DNA of 14,884 bases from Rhodobacteraceae bacterium UBA1957 (GCA_002336405.1 DDEJ01000069.1:1-14884), one strand, 5' to 3'. Counted from the first letter of the stretch, positions 1 through 10,220 are shown. Notes: a model not told the origin generated them from the letters alone. A program made the numbers and translations.

Positions 1-312
1 GGGCTTCACGGCTGGAGCAAGATCGACAGTTTAACTAAGTTGTTTCGGAAGCGAATTCTCGAAGTCCATGAGGCGGAGTTTATCGAACTTCTAAGATCTA
101 GGAGCGTCGATGCAGACGTCTGGCTTTTCCAAGCAAGCGAAGTGATATTTAAACGTAAAGGTGCCGCTTATGGGTTATATCAAGATGTAGCAATGGCAAA
201 TTGTGACACCTTAATCAATGATCCGGAAAAGTTCGTACAGACCGTTATAGGTTGGTGGATAAAAGACCTTATACGTTGGCACAAAAGAGAGACCGTAAAT
301 TATCCGATCTAG
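1..312 (+). CDS. Unidentified protein, C-terminal part (5' end outside window)
   Basis: The frame is open from base 1 to the TAG at 310-312, so this is the 3' part of a gene that starts upstream; an internal TTG at 40 is an unlikely start. The visible 103 residues are soluble-looking and rich in charged and aromatic residues (AAYGLYQDVAM, GWWIKDLIRWHKRE), with no signal peptide or membrane segment. I do not recognise the family. The end looks damaged: at the AGAGAG run (286-291) the protein-like sequence switches to another frame, which reads DRKLSDLASKTGRQ and stops at TAG 333-335, while the annotated frame ends in a less natural ETVNYPI. A two-base insertion would explain this. Coding is likely; function is unknown. 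Confidence 0.6.
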   Translation, partial: GLHGWSKIDSLTKLFRKRILEVHEAEFIELLRSRSVDADVWLFQASEVIFKRKGAAYGLYQDVAMANCDTLINDPEKFVQTVIGWWIKDLIRWHKRETVNYPI

Positions 313-335
313 CGTCGAAGACAGGGAGACAATAG

Positions 336-941
336 CAAAGTGACACTGTATGCGCAGCGCAACATCAAAGCTGACGAGCGCAAGGCAATCGTGGATCAAC
401 GTGCTGAGGTATAATGCGTCTTGCGCTAAGCTTGAGGTATTTCTTCAAATCTGAGGGAATGTGAGCATTCTCTCTTATCAAATAGATTGCAAACTTAACC
501 GAGCGCCTTGATCAGGGCATCGCAAAAGATCTTTGTGATTTGCGACAGCCGTGGTGATAGCTGGAGTTACCCCGATTTTGTAAACACATTTTACCCGGTG
601 CAAGAGAATACACATTGCCAATTGACTGCCCAGCGCCGGCCATCAGTAGCCTAACAAGGCGCGACAACCCACCAATCGAATGACAAAAATGTTTCGGTTT
701 TTGCCTTGGACAGTTTCTCGGCAACGAAGAATAATAATTATAGACACTGCATTATGGCTGACTGCAACCTTGATTTGGCGGGCTTTTCCATGGAAAAGTC
801 CTGAATCCAGCATCTAGATCGACGTGCAACCTCTATACCCAAAAAATATCATTACAAAAGCCATCGCAGGGAAATCTTTCACCCTCCGCAAGTCCAATAC
901 TTATACAACTTATTCACACGTTTTTGCGAAAGCAGGATAAA
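336..941. other. Gene-poor stretch, probably decayed
   Basis: No ORF in this stretch has a protein-like composition together with a credible start. It holds an imperfect hairpin at 453-474 (nine-base arms with one mismatch, loop TGAG) that could end transcription from the gene at the window edge, and a perfect 16-bp palindrome at 783-798. Minus-strand reading near 495-560 ends in a short protein-like tail (LSPRLSQITKIFCDALIKALG then TAA) that vaguely resembles the end of a LysR-type regulator, but nothing upstream in that frame supports it. No tRNA or other RNA gene was recognised. Confidence 0.5.
453..474. terminator. Imperfect hairpin, possible weak terminator
   Basis: GAGGGAATG (453-461) and CATTCTCTC (466-474) pair at eight of nine positions around the loop TGAG. 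On the plus strand it is followed only by TTATCA, so it lacks a real T-tract. It lies about 120 bases after the likely ancestral stop of the gene at the window start. The function is inferred. Confidence 0.25.
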
Positions 942-1185
942 ATGCCTGACCCATAGTAACATCATCGTCCAATCCTTCAATCTGGAGGGTGACACGGTCT
1001 GCGTTGATATTTTTATGCGCGCTGACGGAACTTACGGAATTGATGAATTCCGCCGCGATCCCGAGTATGGCCGCGGGTGGTTTAGCATAAGCCATTACCG
1101 GTTAAGATAGTTGAGCGGATTTGATGACGCCCTAAACGATGCGAAACAGACGGTGGCTTGGCGCAATGAGGTCAATTCACAATAA
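942..1185 (+). pseudogene. Small uncharacterised protein gene, disrupted by a frameshift and an amber stop
   Basis: The frame starting near 958 reads NIIVQSFNLEGDTVCVDIF, then MRADGTYGIDEFRRDPEYG and RGWFSISHYRLR, and hits TAG at 1108-1110. The same frame continues as LSGFDDALNDAKQTVAWRNEV and stops at TAA 1183-1185. An ATG at 942 with AGGA five bases upstream sits one base out of frame; removing one C from the CCC run at 950-952 would join MPDH to the rest. The result would be about 80 residues, acidic and soluble, with a C-terminal helix. Two independent lesions favour a pseudogene over recoding. The opposite strand also has a 61-codon ORF, but its composition is much less protein-like. I cannot name the family. 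Confidence 0.6.
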
Positions 1186-1348
1186 TCATGTCACTGGCGA
1201 TGAAAACCGACCATGCAAGCACGGGACCCCACAATTGGCATGATTGTGTATGGCGGTGTGTTATGGGACGTTGGCTGAGATCATCCCAAACAGCCAGCCC
1301 TTTTTGACGAACTGATTTTTTTCATGATGACCAACTGGCGTAAAAGCA

Positions 1349-1372
1349 GCCCTCGCCTCAAAGCGCTAGGGC
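1349..1372 (-). terminator. Possible terminator of gluconokinase gene, overlapping its stop
   Basis: On the minus strand GCCCTAGC and GCGAGGGC pair with one A/G mismatch around an eight-base loop and are followed by TGCTTTTAC. The left arm includes the TAG stop (1366-1368) of the gluconokinase gene. The T-tract is short, so this is a weak candidate. Confidence 0.3.
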
Positions 1373-1872
1373 CAGGTTCTAATATAATCGGCCAGTTTTG
1401 CCACAACCGTTTCAAACTCCTGATCGATATCAACCACAAAAGCCGTCTCATCCACCTGCAACGGTTCCAACGTTGCAAATTGACTATCCAGCAATTGCAC
1501 CGGCATGAAATGCCCCTCTCTTGCGGACATGCGGCGTTCGATCACAGCGCGGCTTCCAGACAGATGCAGAAAAACGACATCACTTTTGGCTTGCTCGCGG
1601 ATCCAATCGCGATAGATGCGGCGCAGCGCCGAGCATCCAACGATCAGCATCCCATCAGCGGCTGCCAGTGCCTGACCAATACCTCGCAACCAAGGCGCAC
1701 GGTCTGCATCGCTCAGAGGCTCCCCCGCAGACATTTTTGTGATATTCGCGGCAGAATGTAAATCATCTCCATCCAGATAAACAGCGCCCAGTTCTGCTGC
1801 CAAAGCCGCACCAACGGTTGATTTCCCGCAGCCCGCAACCCCCATAATCACGTAAACACCCACTCTTTTCAA
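1366..1872 (-). CDS. gntK: Gluconokinase (GntK family)
   Basis: ATP-dependent phosphorylation of D-gluconate to 6-phosphogluconate, a cytosolic step feeding the Entner-Doudoroff and pentose phosphate routes. The 168-residue product has a P-loop GVAGCGKST (11-19), the substrate-binding DGDDLH (34-39), PLSDADRAPWL (52-62), a CSALRRIYRDWIR stretch, and the late REGHFMPVQLLDSQFATLE block typical of the family. Length matches bacterial GntK. The start is a TTG at 1870-1872 with AAGG nine bases upstream; a GTG three codons later is the alternative. It is divergent from the aldolase gene across about 360 bases. Related small P-loop kinases such as shikimate kinase lack the HFMP...SQFATLE block. Confidence 0.93.
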   Translation of the reverse strand: MKRVGVYVIMGVAGCGKSTVGAALAAELGAVYLDGDDLHSAANITKMSAGEPLSDADRAPWLRGIGQALAAADGMLIVGCSALRRIYRDWIREQAKSDVVFLHLSGSRAVIERRMSAREGHFMPVQLLDSQFATLEPLQVDETAFVVDIDQEFETVVAKLADYIRTWP

Positions 1873-2236
1873 AATAAATAACCTTATGTTTTTGTGTCAT
1901 GACATTGCTTGCAACGCGACATCACAGCCTGATGGTCCCAAAACAAGTCGTTCCGTGCAAGCACACCGGCGCATTGCAGCAGTCGGTACCACTTTTAACC
2001 TTTGAGAGACAACAACCCAGCGCCCGCAGCTAATTGGCTCAGTTTGCAGCTAGATAACACCCAAGCCCAAGATAAAAACCGCATGATCGCCACACCGAAC
2101 AAATCCCTGCAACTTCACATCGACCATGACCTAAAACTTTTACTGTAAAGGCTTTTACATGCTGTGGATTTTTAGCTTTGCCGCTGATACCATTAAGATG
2201 TAAGTTTTGATCACACATGTGTAAGGATTCTGTATC
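1873..2236. promoter_or_regulatory. Divergent intergenic region between gluconokinase and aldolase genes
   Basis: No gene is supported in these 364 bases. Visible signals are a perfect palindrome TGTCATGACA (1895-1904) about 22 bases before the gluconokinase start, a CTTTTAC direct repeat (2137-2143 and 2152-2158) that also forms TTTAC-t-GTAAA, and a perfect palindrome ACACATGTGT (2213-2222) just before the aldolase ribosome binding site AAGGA (2223-2227). These could be operators for a sugar-acid regulator, but no known operator consensus was recognised and no regulator gene lies here. Promoter hexamers are not clear on either strand. Confidence 0.4.
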
Positions 2237-2998
2237 ATGCGGCCAAATTCTGTCAAATTGCTGTGGTCTCAAAACAAGACCGCTTCCTGTGGCTGGGTCA
2301 GTTGTGACAGCCCGCTCATCGCCGAAACAATGGGACAGTCCGGTTTGGATGCGGTTGTTGTCGATATGCAGCACGGGATGACCGATTTGCAATCGCTGCC
2401 TGCGATGCTGACGGCGCTGGCCACAACTGCGGCAACACCATTTGTGCGTTTAGCATCCGGTGCACCCGCCGAGGTTATGAAAGCGCTCGATGCGGGCACC
2501 TATGGTCTTATATGCCCCTTGGTAAACACGGCAGAACAGGCCGAAGCATTCGTGGCTTCAGCCTCCTACCCACCACGCGGCGGCCGCAGCTTCGGGCCTT
2601 TTCGTGCAAAATACTATGCAGGTGACGGCTATCTTGAGCATGCCAATGACACCATTGTGACTATGGCGATGATCGAAACCAGCGAGGGCTTTCAAAATCT
2701 CGAGGCCATTCTCGCCGTCGAGGGTTTGGATGCTGTGTTTGTTGGCCCTGCCGATCTGGCGCTGAACTTTGGCTATCCCCCTGGCCCAGAACAAGCCTAT
2801 GAGCCGCTAGAACAGGCGATGGCGACAATCCTAGAGCAGAGCCATAAAGTCGATAAACATGTGGGTATTTTTTGTTCAAACGGTGCGGGTGCTGCCCTGC
2901 GTAAAAGTCAGGGTTTCGATCTGGTGGTGCCCAGCAACGACACCTACGCATTGGCCCGGCTTTTGAACGCGGATATCGGTTTGATTAACGGCGCGTGA
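2237..2998 (+). CDS. HpcH/HpaI-family 2-oxo-acid aldolase
   Basis: Class II (metal-dependent) aldolase of the HpcH/HpaI family, which cleaves or forms 4-hydroxy-2-oxo acids to give pyruvate plus an aldehyde. The 253 residues show the family landmarks: DMQHG with the catalytic His46, FVRL with the substrate-carboxylate Arg71, AMIETSEG with metal ligand Glu147, and VFVGPADLALNFG with metal ligand Asp173, on a (beta/alpha)8 barrel pattern. Length matches family members (about 250-265). The ATG is preceded by AAGGA at nine bases. The divergent gluconokinase suggests sugar-acid catabolism, such as 2-dehydro-3-deoxyglucarate-type substrates, but the substrate cannot be read from sequence; 4-hydroxy-2-oxoheptanedioate aldolase is equally possible. 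It is convergent with mnmA. Confidence 0.88.
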   Translation: MRPNSVKLLWSQNKTASCGWVSCDSPLIAETMGQSGLDAVVVDMQHGMTDLQSLPAMLTALATTAATPFVRLASGAPAEVMKALDAGTYGLICPLVNTAEQAEAFVASASYPPRGGRSFGPFRAKYYAGDGYLEHANDTIVTMAMIETSEGFQNLEAILAVEGLDAVFVGPADLALNFGYPPGPEQAYEPLEQAMATILEQSHKVDKHVGIFCSNGAGAALRKSQGFDLVVPSNDTYALARLLNADIGLINGA

Positions 2999-3006
2999 CA
3001 GCGTTT

Positions 3007-3024
3007 AAGGGTGCGTATACCCTT
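3007..3024. terminator. Hairpin between convergent aldolase and mnmA genes
   Basis: AAGGGT (3007-3012) and ACCCTT (3019-3024) form a perfect six-base stem with a six-base loop, nine bases after the aldolase stop and about 50 bases beyond the mnmA stop. No T-tract follows on either strand, so it may be only a 3'-end stabiliser or weak bidirectional terminator. Confidence 0.35.
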
Positions 3025-3071
3025 GGACAGTGACCCTGTAGCGGGGCAACTTAGACCCTCAGTACACGCCG

Positions 3072-4217
3072 TCAGCTTCCCCGCCAGATCCAACCGCCAC
3101 CCAGAATACGGCTGCTGCCACCGTCATAAAATACGCAAGCCTGCCCCGGCGAAATACCTTCTTCTGGGCTGTAAAGCTCAACCTCTGCCGTGGTTGCTGA
3201 CAACGGCCGGATCAACGCTTCGCGCGGCGGCCGGGTCGAGCGGACCTTGACCGACACCTGCCATTCGTCACGGCTGGTAAACGGCGCATCCCCCAGCCAG
3301 TTGATTTCGCGCACCGGCACGATGCGTTTGGCCAACATCTCTTTGGGACCAACCACGACCCGTCGCGTGTCCACATCGAGGCGCACGACATAAAGCGGAG
3401 TACTGAGCCCACCGATACCCAACCCACGCCGTTGACCAATCGTATAGTGAATAACGCCCTTATGCTGGCCCAAAACGCGCCCGTCAGGGTCTACAATCTC
3501 ACCGGGATCCGCGGCACCGGGGCGTAGTTTTTCGATCACGCTGGCATAATTGCCATTGGGTACAAAACAGATGTCCTGACTGTCTGGCTTGTCTGCGACG
3601 CTGAGACCGTATTTCGCCGCCAGCGCCCGGGTCGCATCTTTGGATGGCAAATGCCCCAGCGGAAAGCGCAGATAATCAAGTTGTTCTGGTGATGTGGAAA
3701 ACAAAAAATAGGACTGATCGCGCTCGGCGTCTGCCGCGCGGTGTAATTCTGCCGTGCCAGAGGCCCCCACCCTGCGCTGGATATAATGCCCAGTCGCCAT
3801 GCAATCGGCCTCCAGATCGCGCGCGGTCTCGAGCAGGTCTTTGAACTTGACCCGTTCATTACAGCGAATACAAGGCACCGGCGTGGCCCCGGCAAGATAA
3901 CTATCGGCAAACTCATCGATCACCGCATCTTTGAACAAGTTTTCATAGTCCAGCACGTAATGCGGGAACCCCATCGTGTCGGCAACGCGACGCGCATCGT
4001 GGATATCCAACCCAGCACAGCATGCCCCCTTTTTGGCAAGCGCGGCACCGTGGTCATAAAGTTGCAACGTCACTCCCACCACATCATAGCCTTCTTCTGC
4101 CAGTTGCGCCGCCACAACCGAACTGTCCACACCACCGGACATAGCTACAACCACGCGGGTCTCAGCGGGGCTTTTGGCAAAGCCGAGCGAGTTAAGGGCC
4201 GTTTCAGTTTCCACCAT
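3072..4217 (-). CDS. mnmA: tRNA-specific 2-thiouridylase MnmA
   Basis: Cytosolic enzyme that thiolates the C2 of wobble uridine 34 in tRNA-Lys, -Glu and -Gln, using ATP and a persulfide relay. In the 381-residue product the PP-loop SGGVDSS (27-33) adenylates the uridine. The catalytic cysteine pair is Cys119 in PCIRCN and Cys217 in [19 protein letters not shown] and [13 protein letters not shown] are also present, followed by the C-terminal beta-barrel. I place the start at ATG 4215-4217, with GGAG ten bases upstream; a TTG two codons earlier is only four bases from that GGAG and less likely. The gene is divergent from sciP. Confidence 0.96.
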   Translation of the reverse strand: MVETETALNSLGFAKSPAETRVVVAMSGGVDSSVVAAQLAEEGYDVVGVTLQLYDHGAALAKKGACCAGLDIHDARRVADTMGFPHYVLDYENLFKDAVIDEFADSYLAGATPVPCIRCNERVKFKDLLETARDLEADCMATGHYIQRRVGASGTAELHRAADAERDQSYFLFSTSPEQLDYLRFPLGHLPSKDATRALAAKYGLSVADKPDSQDICFVPNGNYASVIEKLRPGAADPGEIVDPDGRVLGQHKGVIHYTIGQRRGLGIGGLSTPLYVVRLDVDTRRVVVGPKEMLAKRIVPVREINWLGDAPFTSRDEWQVSVKVRSTRPPREALIRPLSATTAEVELYSPEEGISPGQACVFYDGGSSRILGGGWIWRGS

Positions 4218-4344
4218 AACCAAGGAACTCCGGATAACTTATTGCATAATATAAGAAAATTCTAATCACTCTCTTAGGGCGATTTCAGCCTCTTTTAACT
4301 TAGATACACGCAGTCTGGGGCAACTGCTACAGAAAGATTACCAG
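4218..4344. promoter_or_regulatory. Divergent promoter region mnmA / sciP
   Basis: The 127 bases separating the two start codons are AT-rich (for example TTGCATAATATAAG at 4241-4254) and must hold both promoters. No clear -35/-10 pair could be fixed on either strand, and no full CtrA box (TTAA-N7-TTAA) was found, although TTAACTTAGATACA near 4297 contains one half site. Confidence 0.35.
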
Positions 4345-4632
4345 ATGTATTTAAAAAAGACCTCAGGGCCAAGATCGGTTACAACCGCCAATGGCAGTAT
4401 TTTGTCGCTTGCCGACCTTCCCCCGGCTGGCACCGTGCGCTGGGTTGCTTCGCGCAAAGCGACCGTCGTTCGGGCCGTCTTGTACGGGTTGATTTCTCAA
4501 AATAAAGCCTTGGATCTGTACAATCTGAGCGTTGATGAATTTCAATCATGGGTACAAGCTCTGCATGACCACGGCGAAACCGCACTTAAAACAACACAGT
4601 CACAAAAGTATAGACAACCAAAGGTGTATTAG
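4345..4632 (+). CDS. sciP: SciP-like CtrA inhibitory protein (DUF1153)
   Basis: Small helix-turn-helix protein that in Caulobacter binds CtrA and blocks its activation of target promoters in G1, with some direct DNA binding. The 95 residues fit DUF1153: an N-terminal GPRSVTTANGSILSLADLPP segment, then RWVASRKATVVRAVLYGLIS (32-51), then LSVDEFQSWVQALHDHGETALK with a KYRQ end. Length matches the family (about 90-95). It lies 80 bases upstream of ctrA on the same strand, the arrangement expected for the partner of CtrA. The ribosome binding site is weak. Family assignment is strong; the CtrA-inhibiting role is inferred from the Caulobacter protein. Confidence 0.92.
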   Translation: MYLKKTSGPRSVTTANGSILSLADLPPAGTVRWVASRKATVVRAVLYGLISQNKALDLYNLSVDEFQSWVQALHDHGETALKTTQSQKYRQPKVY

Positions 4633-4644
4633 TAATAATAACCA

Positions 4645-4668
4645 AAGTAACCTTAGGTTAACTTTTTT
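4645..4668 (+). terminator. Hairpin plus T-run after sciP (terminator or attenuator before ctrA)
   Basis: AAGTAACC (4645-4652) pairs with GGTTA-A-CTT (4656-4664) with one bulged A and the loop TTA, followed by T residues to 4668. It begins 12 bases after the sciP stop. The stem is AT-rich, so termination may be partial. It overlaps a near-consensus CtrA box. Confidence 0.4.
4647..4662 (+). promoter_or_regulatory. Near-consensus CtrA box upstream of ctrA
   Basis: GTAA-CCTTAGG-TTAA matches the CtrA site TTAA-N7-TTAA at seven of eight fixed positions, and a C extends the second half to TTAAC. It lies about 50 bases before the ctrA start, a position suited to autoregulation. It is a single site found by eye, so function is inferred. 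Confidence 0.45.
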
Positions 4669-4712
4669 ACATCATGAATAGAAAGATAAGCGTATAATCG
4701 AGGAGTCTCCAC

Positions 4713-5420
4713 ATGAGAATCTTATTGGTCGAAGACGATCCGACAACTGCAAAAAGTATCGAAATGATGCTCACCCATGCGAATTTGAACGTCTATTCAA
4801 CTGATCTCGGCGAGGAAGCGATTGATCTGGCAAAACTATATGACTACGATCTTCTTCTCCTTGATCTCAATCTACCCGACATGGACGGGCATGATGTATT
4901 GCGGCACCTGCGTATGGCCCGGATCGAAACCCCCATTCTGATCTTGTCAGGGTCAGACGACACCAGCAGCAAATTAAAAGGTTTCGGATGCGGTGCAGAT
5001 GACTATCTGACAAAACCGTTCAATCGCGCCGAACTCGTGGCCCGAATTCATGCGATTATTCGCCGTTCCAAAGGCCATTCGCAATCCATCATCCGCACCG
5101 GCAGTATTGCCGTAAACCTTGACGCAAAAACAGTTGATGTGGACAGCAAGCCCGTGCATTTGACCGGAAAAGAATACCAAATGCTAGAATTGCTCTCCCT
5201 GCGCAAGGGTACCACCCTGACCAAAGAGATGTTTCTCAACCATCTTTACGGCGGCATGGATGAACCCGAACTAAAAATTATCGATGTGTTTATATGTAAA
5301 CTGCGTAAAAAACTCAGCGAAGCCTCTGATGGTGACAACCGAATCGATACGGTTTGGGGCCGTGGATATGTCTTGCGTGATCCTGAACCCGAGCATCAAG
5401 TCGACACCCAAGTGGCTTAG
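4713..5420 (+). CDS. ctrA: Cell-cycle response regulator CtrA
   Basis: OmpR-family transcription factor that controls cell-cycle, motility and gene-transfer-agent genes in alphaproteobacteria. The receiver domain (1-118) begins [20 protein letters not shown], with acidic residues Asp8/Asp9, phospho-acceptor Asp51 in [13 protein letters not shown], and Lys101 in LTKPF. The winged-helix domain (about 125-228) contains [32 protein letters not shown] and [12 protein letters not shown], characteristic of CtrA. At 235 residues it is normal length. It ends in Val-Ala, comparable to the Ala-Ala ClpXP degron of Caulobacter CtrA, so regulated proteolysis is possible. GAGGAG lies seven bases before ATG. 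A GAGTC (GANTC, CcrM site) overlaps that region at 4703-4707. Confidence 0.97.
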   Translation: MRILLVEDDPTTAKSIEMMLTHANLNVYSTDLGEEAIDLAKLYDYDLLLLDLNLPDMDGHDVLRHLRMARIETPILILSGSDDTSSKLKGFGCGADDYLTKPFNRAELVARIHAIIRRSKGHSQSIIRTGSIAVNLDAKTVDVDSKPVHLTGKEYQMLELLSLRKGTTLTKEMFLNHLYGGMDEPELKIIDVFICKLRKKLSEASDGDNRIDTVWGRGYVLRDPEPEHQVDTQVA

Positions 5421-5462
5421 AGAAAACCAAACAGTGTCAGCCCGAGGTCAACGATGCACTGA

Positions 5463-9730
<4,268 letters not shown>

Positions 9731-9754
9731 TATATCTTAAAAAATTCACCCTTT

Positions 9755-9769
9755 GTTCTAATTTTGTTC
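9755..9769 (+). promoter_or_regulatory. LexA box 1 (GTTC-N7-GTTC)
   Basis: GTTC (9755-9758), seven bases, GTTC (9766-9769): an exact match to the alphaproteobacterial LexA direct-repeat motif. It is 24 bases after the recG stop and 63 bases before the small membrane ORF. Confidence 0.75.
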
Positions 9770-9792
9770 TTTACATGATCGTCCTAACGTGA

Positions 9793-9807
9793 GAACACTT
9801 AAAGAAC
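9793..9807 (-). promoter_or_regulatory. LexA box 2 (GAAC-N7-GAAC, opposite orientation)
   Basis: GAAC (9793-9796), seven bases, GAAC (9804-9807): the exact reverse complement of the LexA motif. The centre is 38 bases from the first box and the end is 25 bases before the ATG of the small ORF. Two exact matches in a 53-base interval are very unlikely by chance. Confidence 0.75.
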
Positions 9808-9832
9808 ACGCTGGATCTGAGAGGTACACACC

Positions 9833-9970
9833 ATGTTCACACAAATAAAGACAGCCTACATCCGATCGCAAAATACATTATTGCAGGATGCGATTGGCGC
9901 GGCGTCAATTGTGCTGATATTGCTGGTTGCGCTGCATCTGCCCAGCTTGCATTTGCCGGTCCTGCCCTGA
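9833..9970 (+). CDS. Small single-pass membrane protein under LexA-type control
   Basis: A 45-codon ORF beginning MFTQIKTAYIRSQNT. GAGAGG (9819-9824) lies eight bases before the ATG, one of the best ribosome binding sites in the window. The product has a basic, amphipathic N-terminus (about 1-19), one hydrophobic span (about 20-36, AIGAASIVLILLVALHL) and a short proline/leucine tail, so it should be an inner-membrane peptide with the N-terminus probably inside. Two LexA-type boxes sit directly upstream, so induction by DNA damage is the natural inference. Small SOS-induced membrane peptides such as Caulobacter SidA inhibit division, but I see no homology to SidA. The function is unknown. Confidence 0.65.
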   Translation: MFTQIKTAYIRSQNTLLQDAIGAASIVLILLVALHLPSLHLPVLP

Positions 9971-9995
9971 CATAGAAATTGCATTTCCGAAATCG

Positions 9996-10106
9996 ATGCG
10001 CGACCCGTTGATGTGTGTCAGGACTTACCTGCTGGTCCCCGCCATCGCCTTCGGGCCCATACTGCGTCGCAAAAACATTGCTTTCAAACGACGAGATGCA
10101 CACTGA
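9996..10106 (+). CDS. Possible 36-residue hydrophobic/basic small protein
   Basis: The ORF reads MRDPLMCVRTYLLVPAIAFG, then PILRRKNIAFKRRDAH, and its TGA (10104-10106) directly abuts the stem of a strong terminator. It has a short hydrophobic stretch (about 11-24) and a strongly basic C-terminus. An internal ATG at 10011 is the alternative start. There is no clear ribosome binding site for either start. If real, it is the second gene of a LexA-controlled micro-operon; alternatively this 130-base stretch is the 3' part of a transcript or a small RNA ending at the terminator. Confidence 0.35.
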   Translation: MRDPLMCVRTYLLVPAIAFGPILRRKNIAFKRRDAH

Positions 10107-10140
10107 CCGCCGCCTTGAGTGCAAGCGCGGCGGTTTTTTT
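10107..10140 (+). terminator. Strong Rho-independent terminator
   Basis: CCGCCGC-CTTG and CAAG-C-GCGGCGG form an 11-pair stem with one bulged C and the tetraloop AGTG (10107-10133), followed by seven T residues (10134-10140). It is the strongest terminator in the window, faces right, and must end the transcript that carries the small ORFs at 9833-10106. Confidence 0.9.
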
Positions 10141-10153
10141 ATGTCTTTGCTCC

Positions 10154-10220
10154 ACCCTGTAAGGCCCGTCCGGGCTTGGTCTTACACGGATTGGTTTTAT
10201 ACAAATTTGCCCTACAGGGT
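10154..10220 (-). repeat. Nested inverted repeats in the 3' region of the IscU-like gene
   Basis: Two pairings compete. Eight-base arms ACCCTGTA (10154-10161) and TACAGGGT (10213-10220) enclose the region, while TGTAAG (10158-10163) and CTTACA (10181-10186) enclose an inner GCCC-GTCC-GGGC hairpin. They share the bases TGTA at 10158-10161, so only one can form. The distal arm contains the stop codon of the IscU-like gene. No T-tract follows on the minus strand. Confidence 0.4.

Noticed and set aside
340..414. GTG-initiated 24-codon ORF (VTLYAQRNIKADERK...)
   Set aside because: GGGAG lies upstream but at loose spacing, the ORF is very short, and open frames of this length are expected by chance.
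410..415. TATAAT at 410
   Set aside because: No matching -35 element, and no gene downstream for it to drive.
495..724. Minus-strand remnant resembling the C-terminus of a LysR-type regulator
   Set aside because: Only a short tail (ending at TAA 495-497) looks protein-like; joining it to the 70-codon ORF at 512-724 needs a frameshift, and no diagnostic LysR motif is present.
910..1095. 61-codon minus-strand ORF
   Set aside because: It is the shadow of the plus-strand pseudogene, which has the more convincing residue pattern and a ribosome binding site.
1107..1110. Amber codon read-through or pyrrolysine insertion in the small gene
   Set aside because: No pyrrolysine system is expected in this lineage, and the second lesion near the start favours simple decay.
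1324..1761. 145-codon plus-strand ORF opposite gluconokinase
   Set aside because: It is antisense to a gene with full family motifs, has no ribosome binding site, and its product has an implausible composition.
4693..4698. Perfect TATAAT upstream of ctrA
   Set aside because: A start about seven bases later would fall inside the GAGGAG ribosome binding site, and no -35 element sits 16-18 bases upstream. Likely chance in AT-rich DNA.
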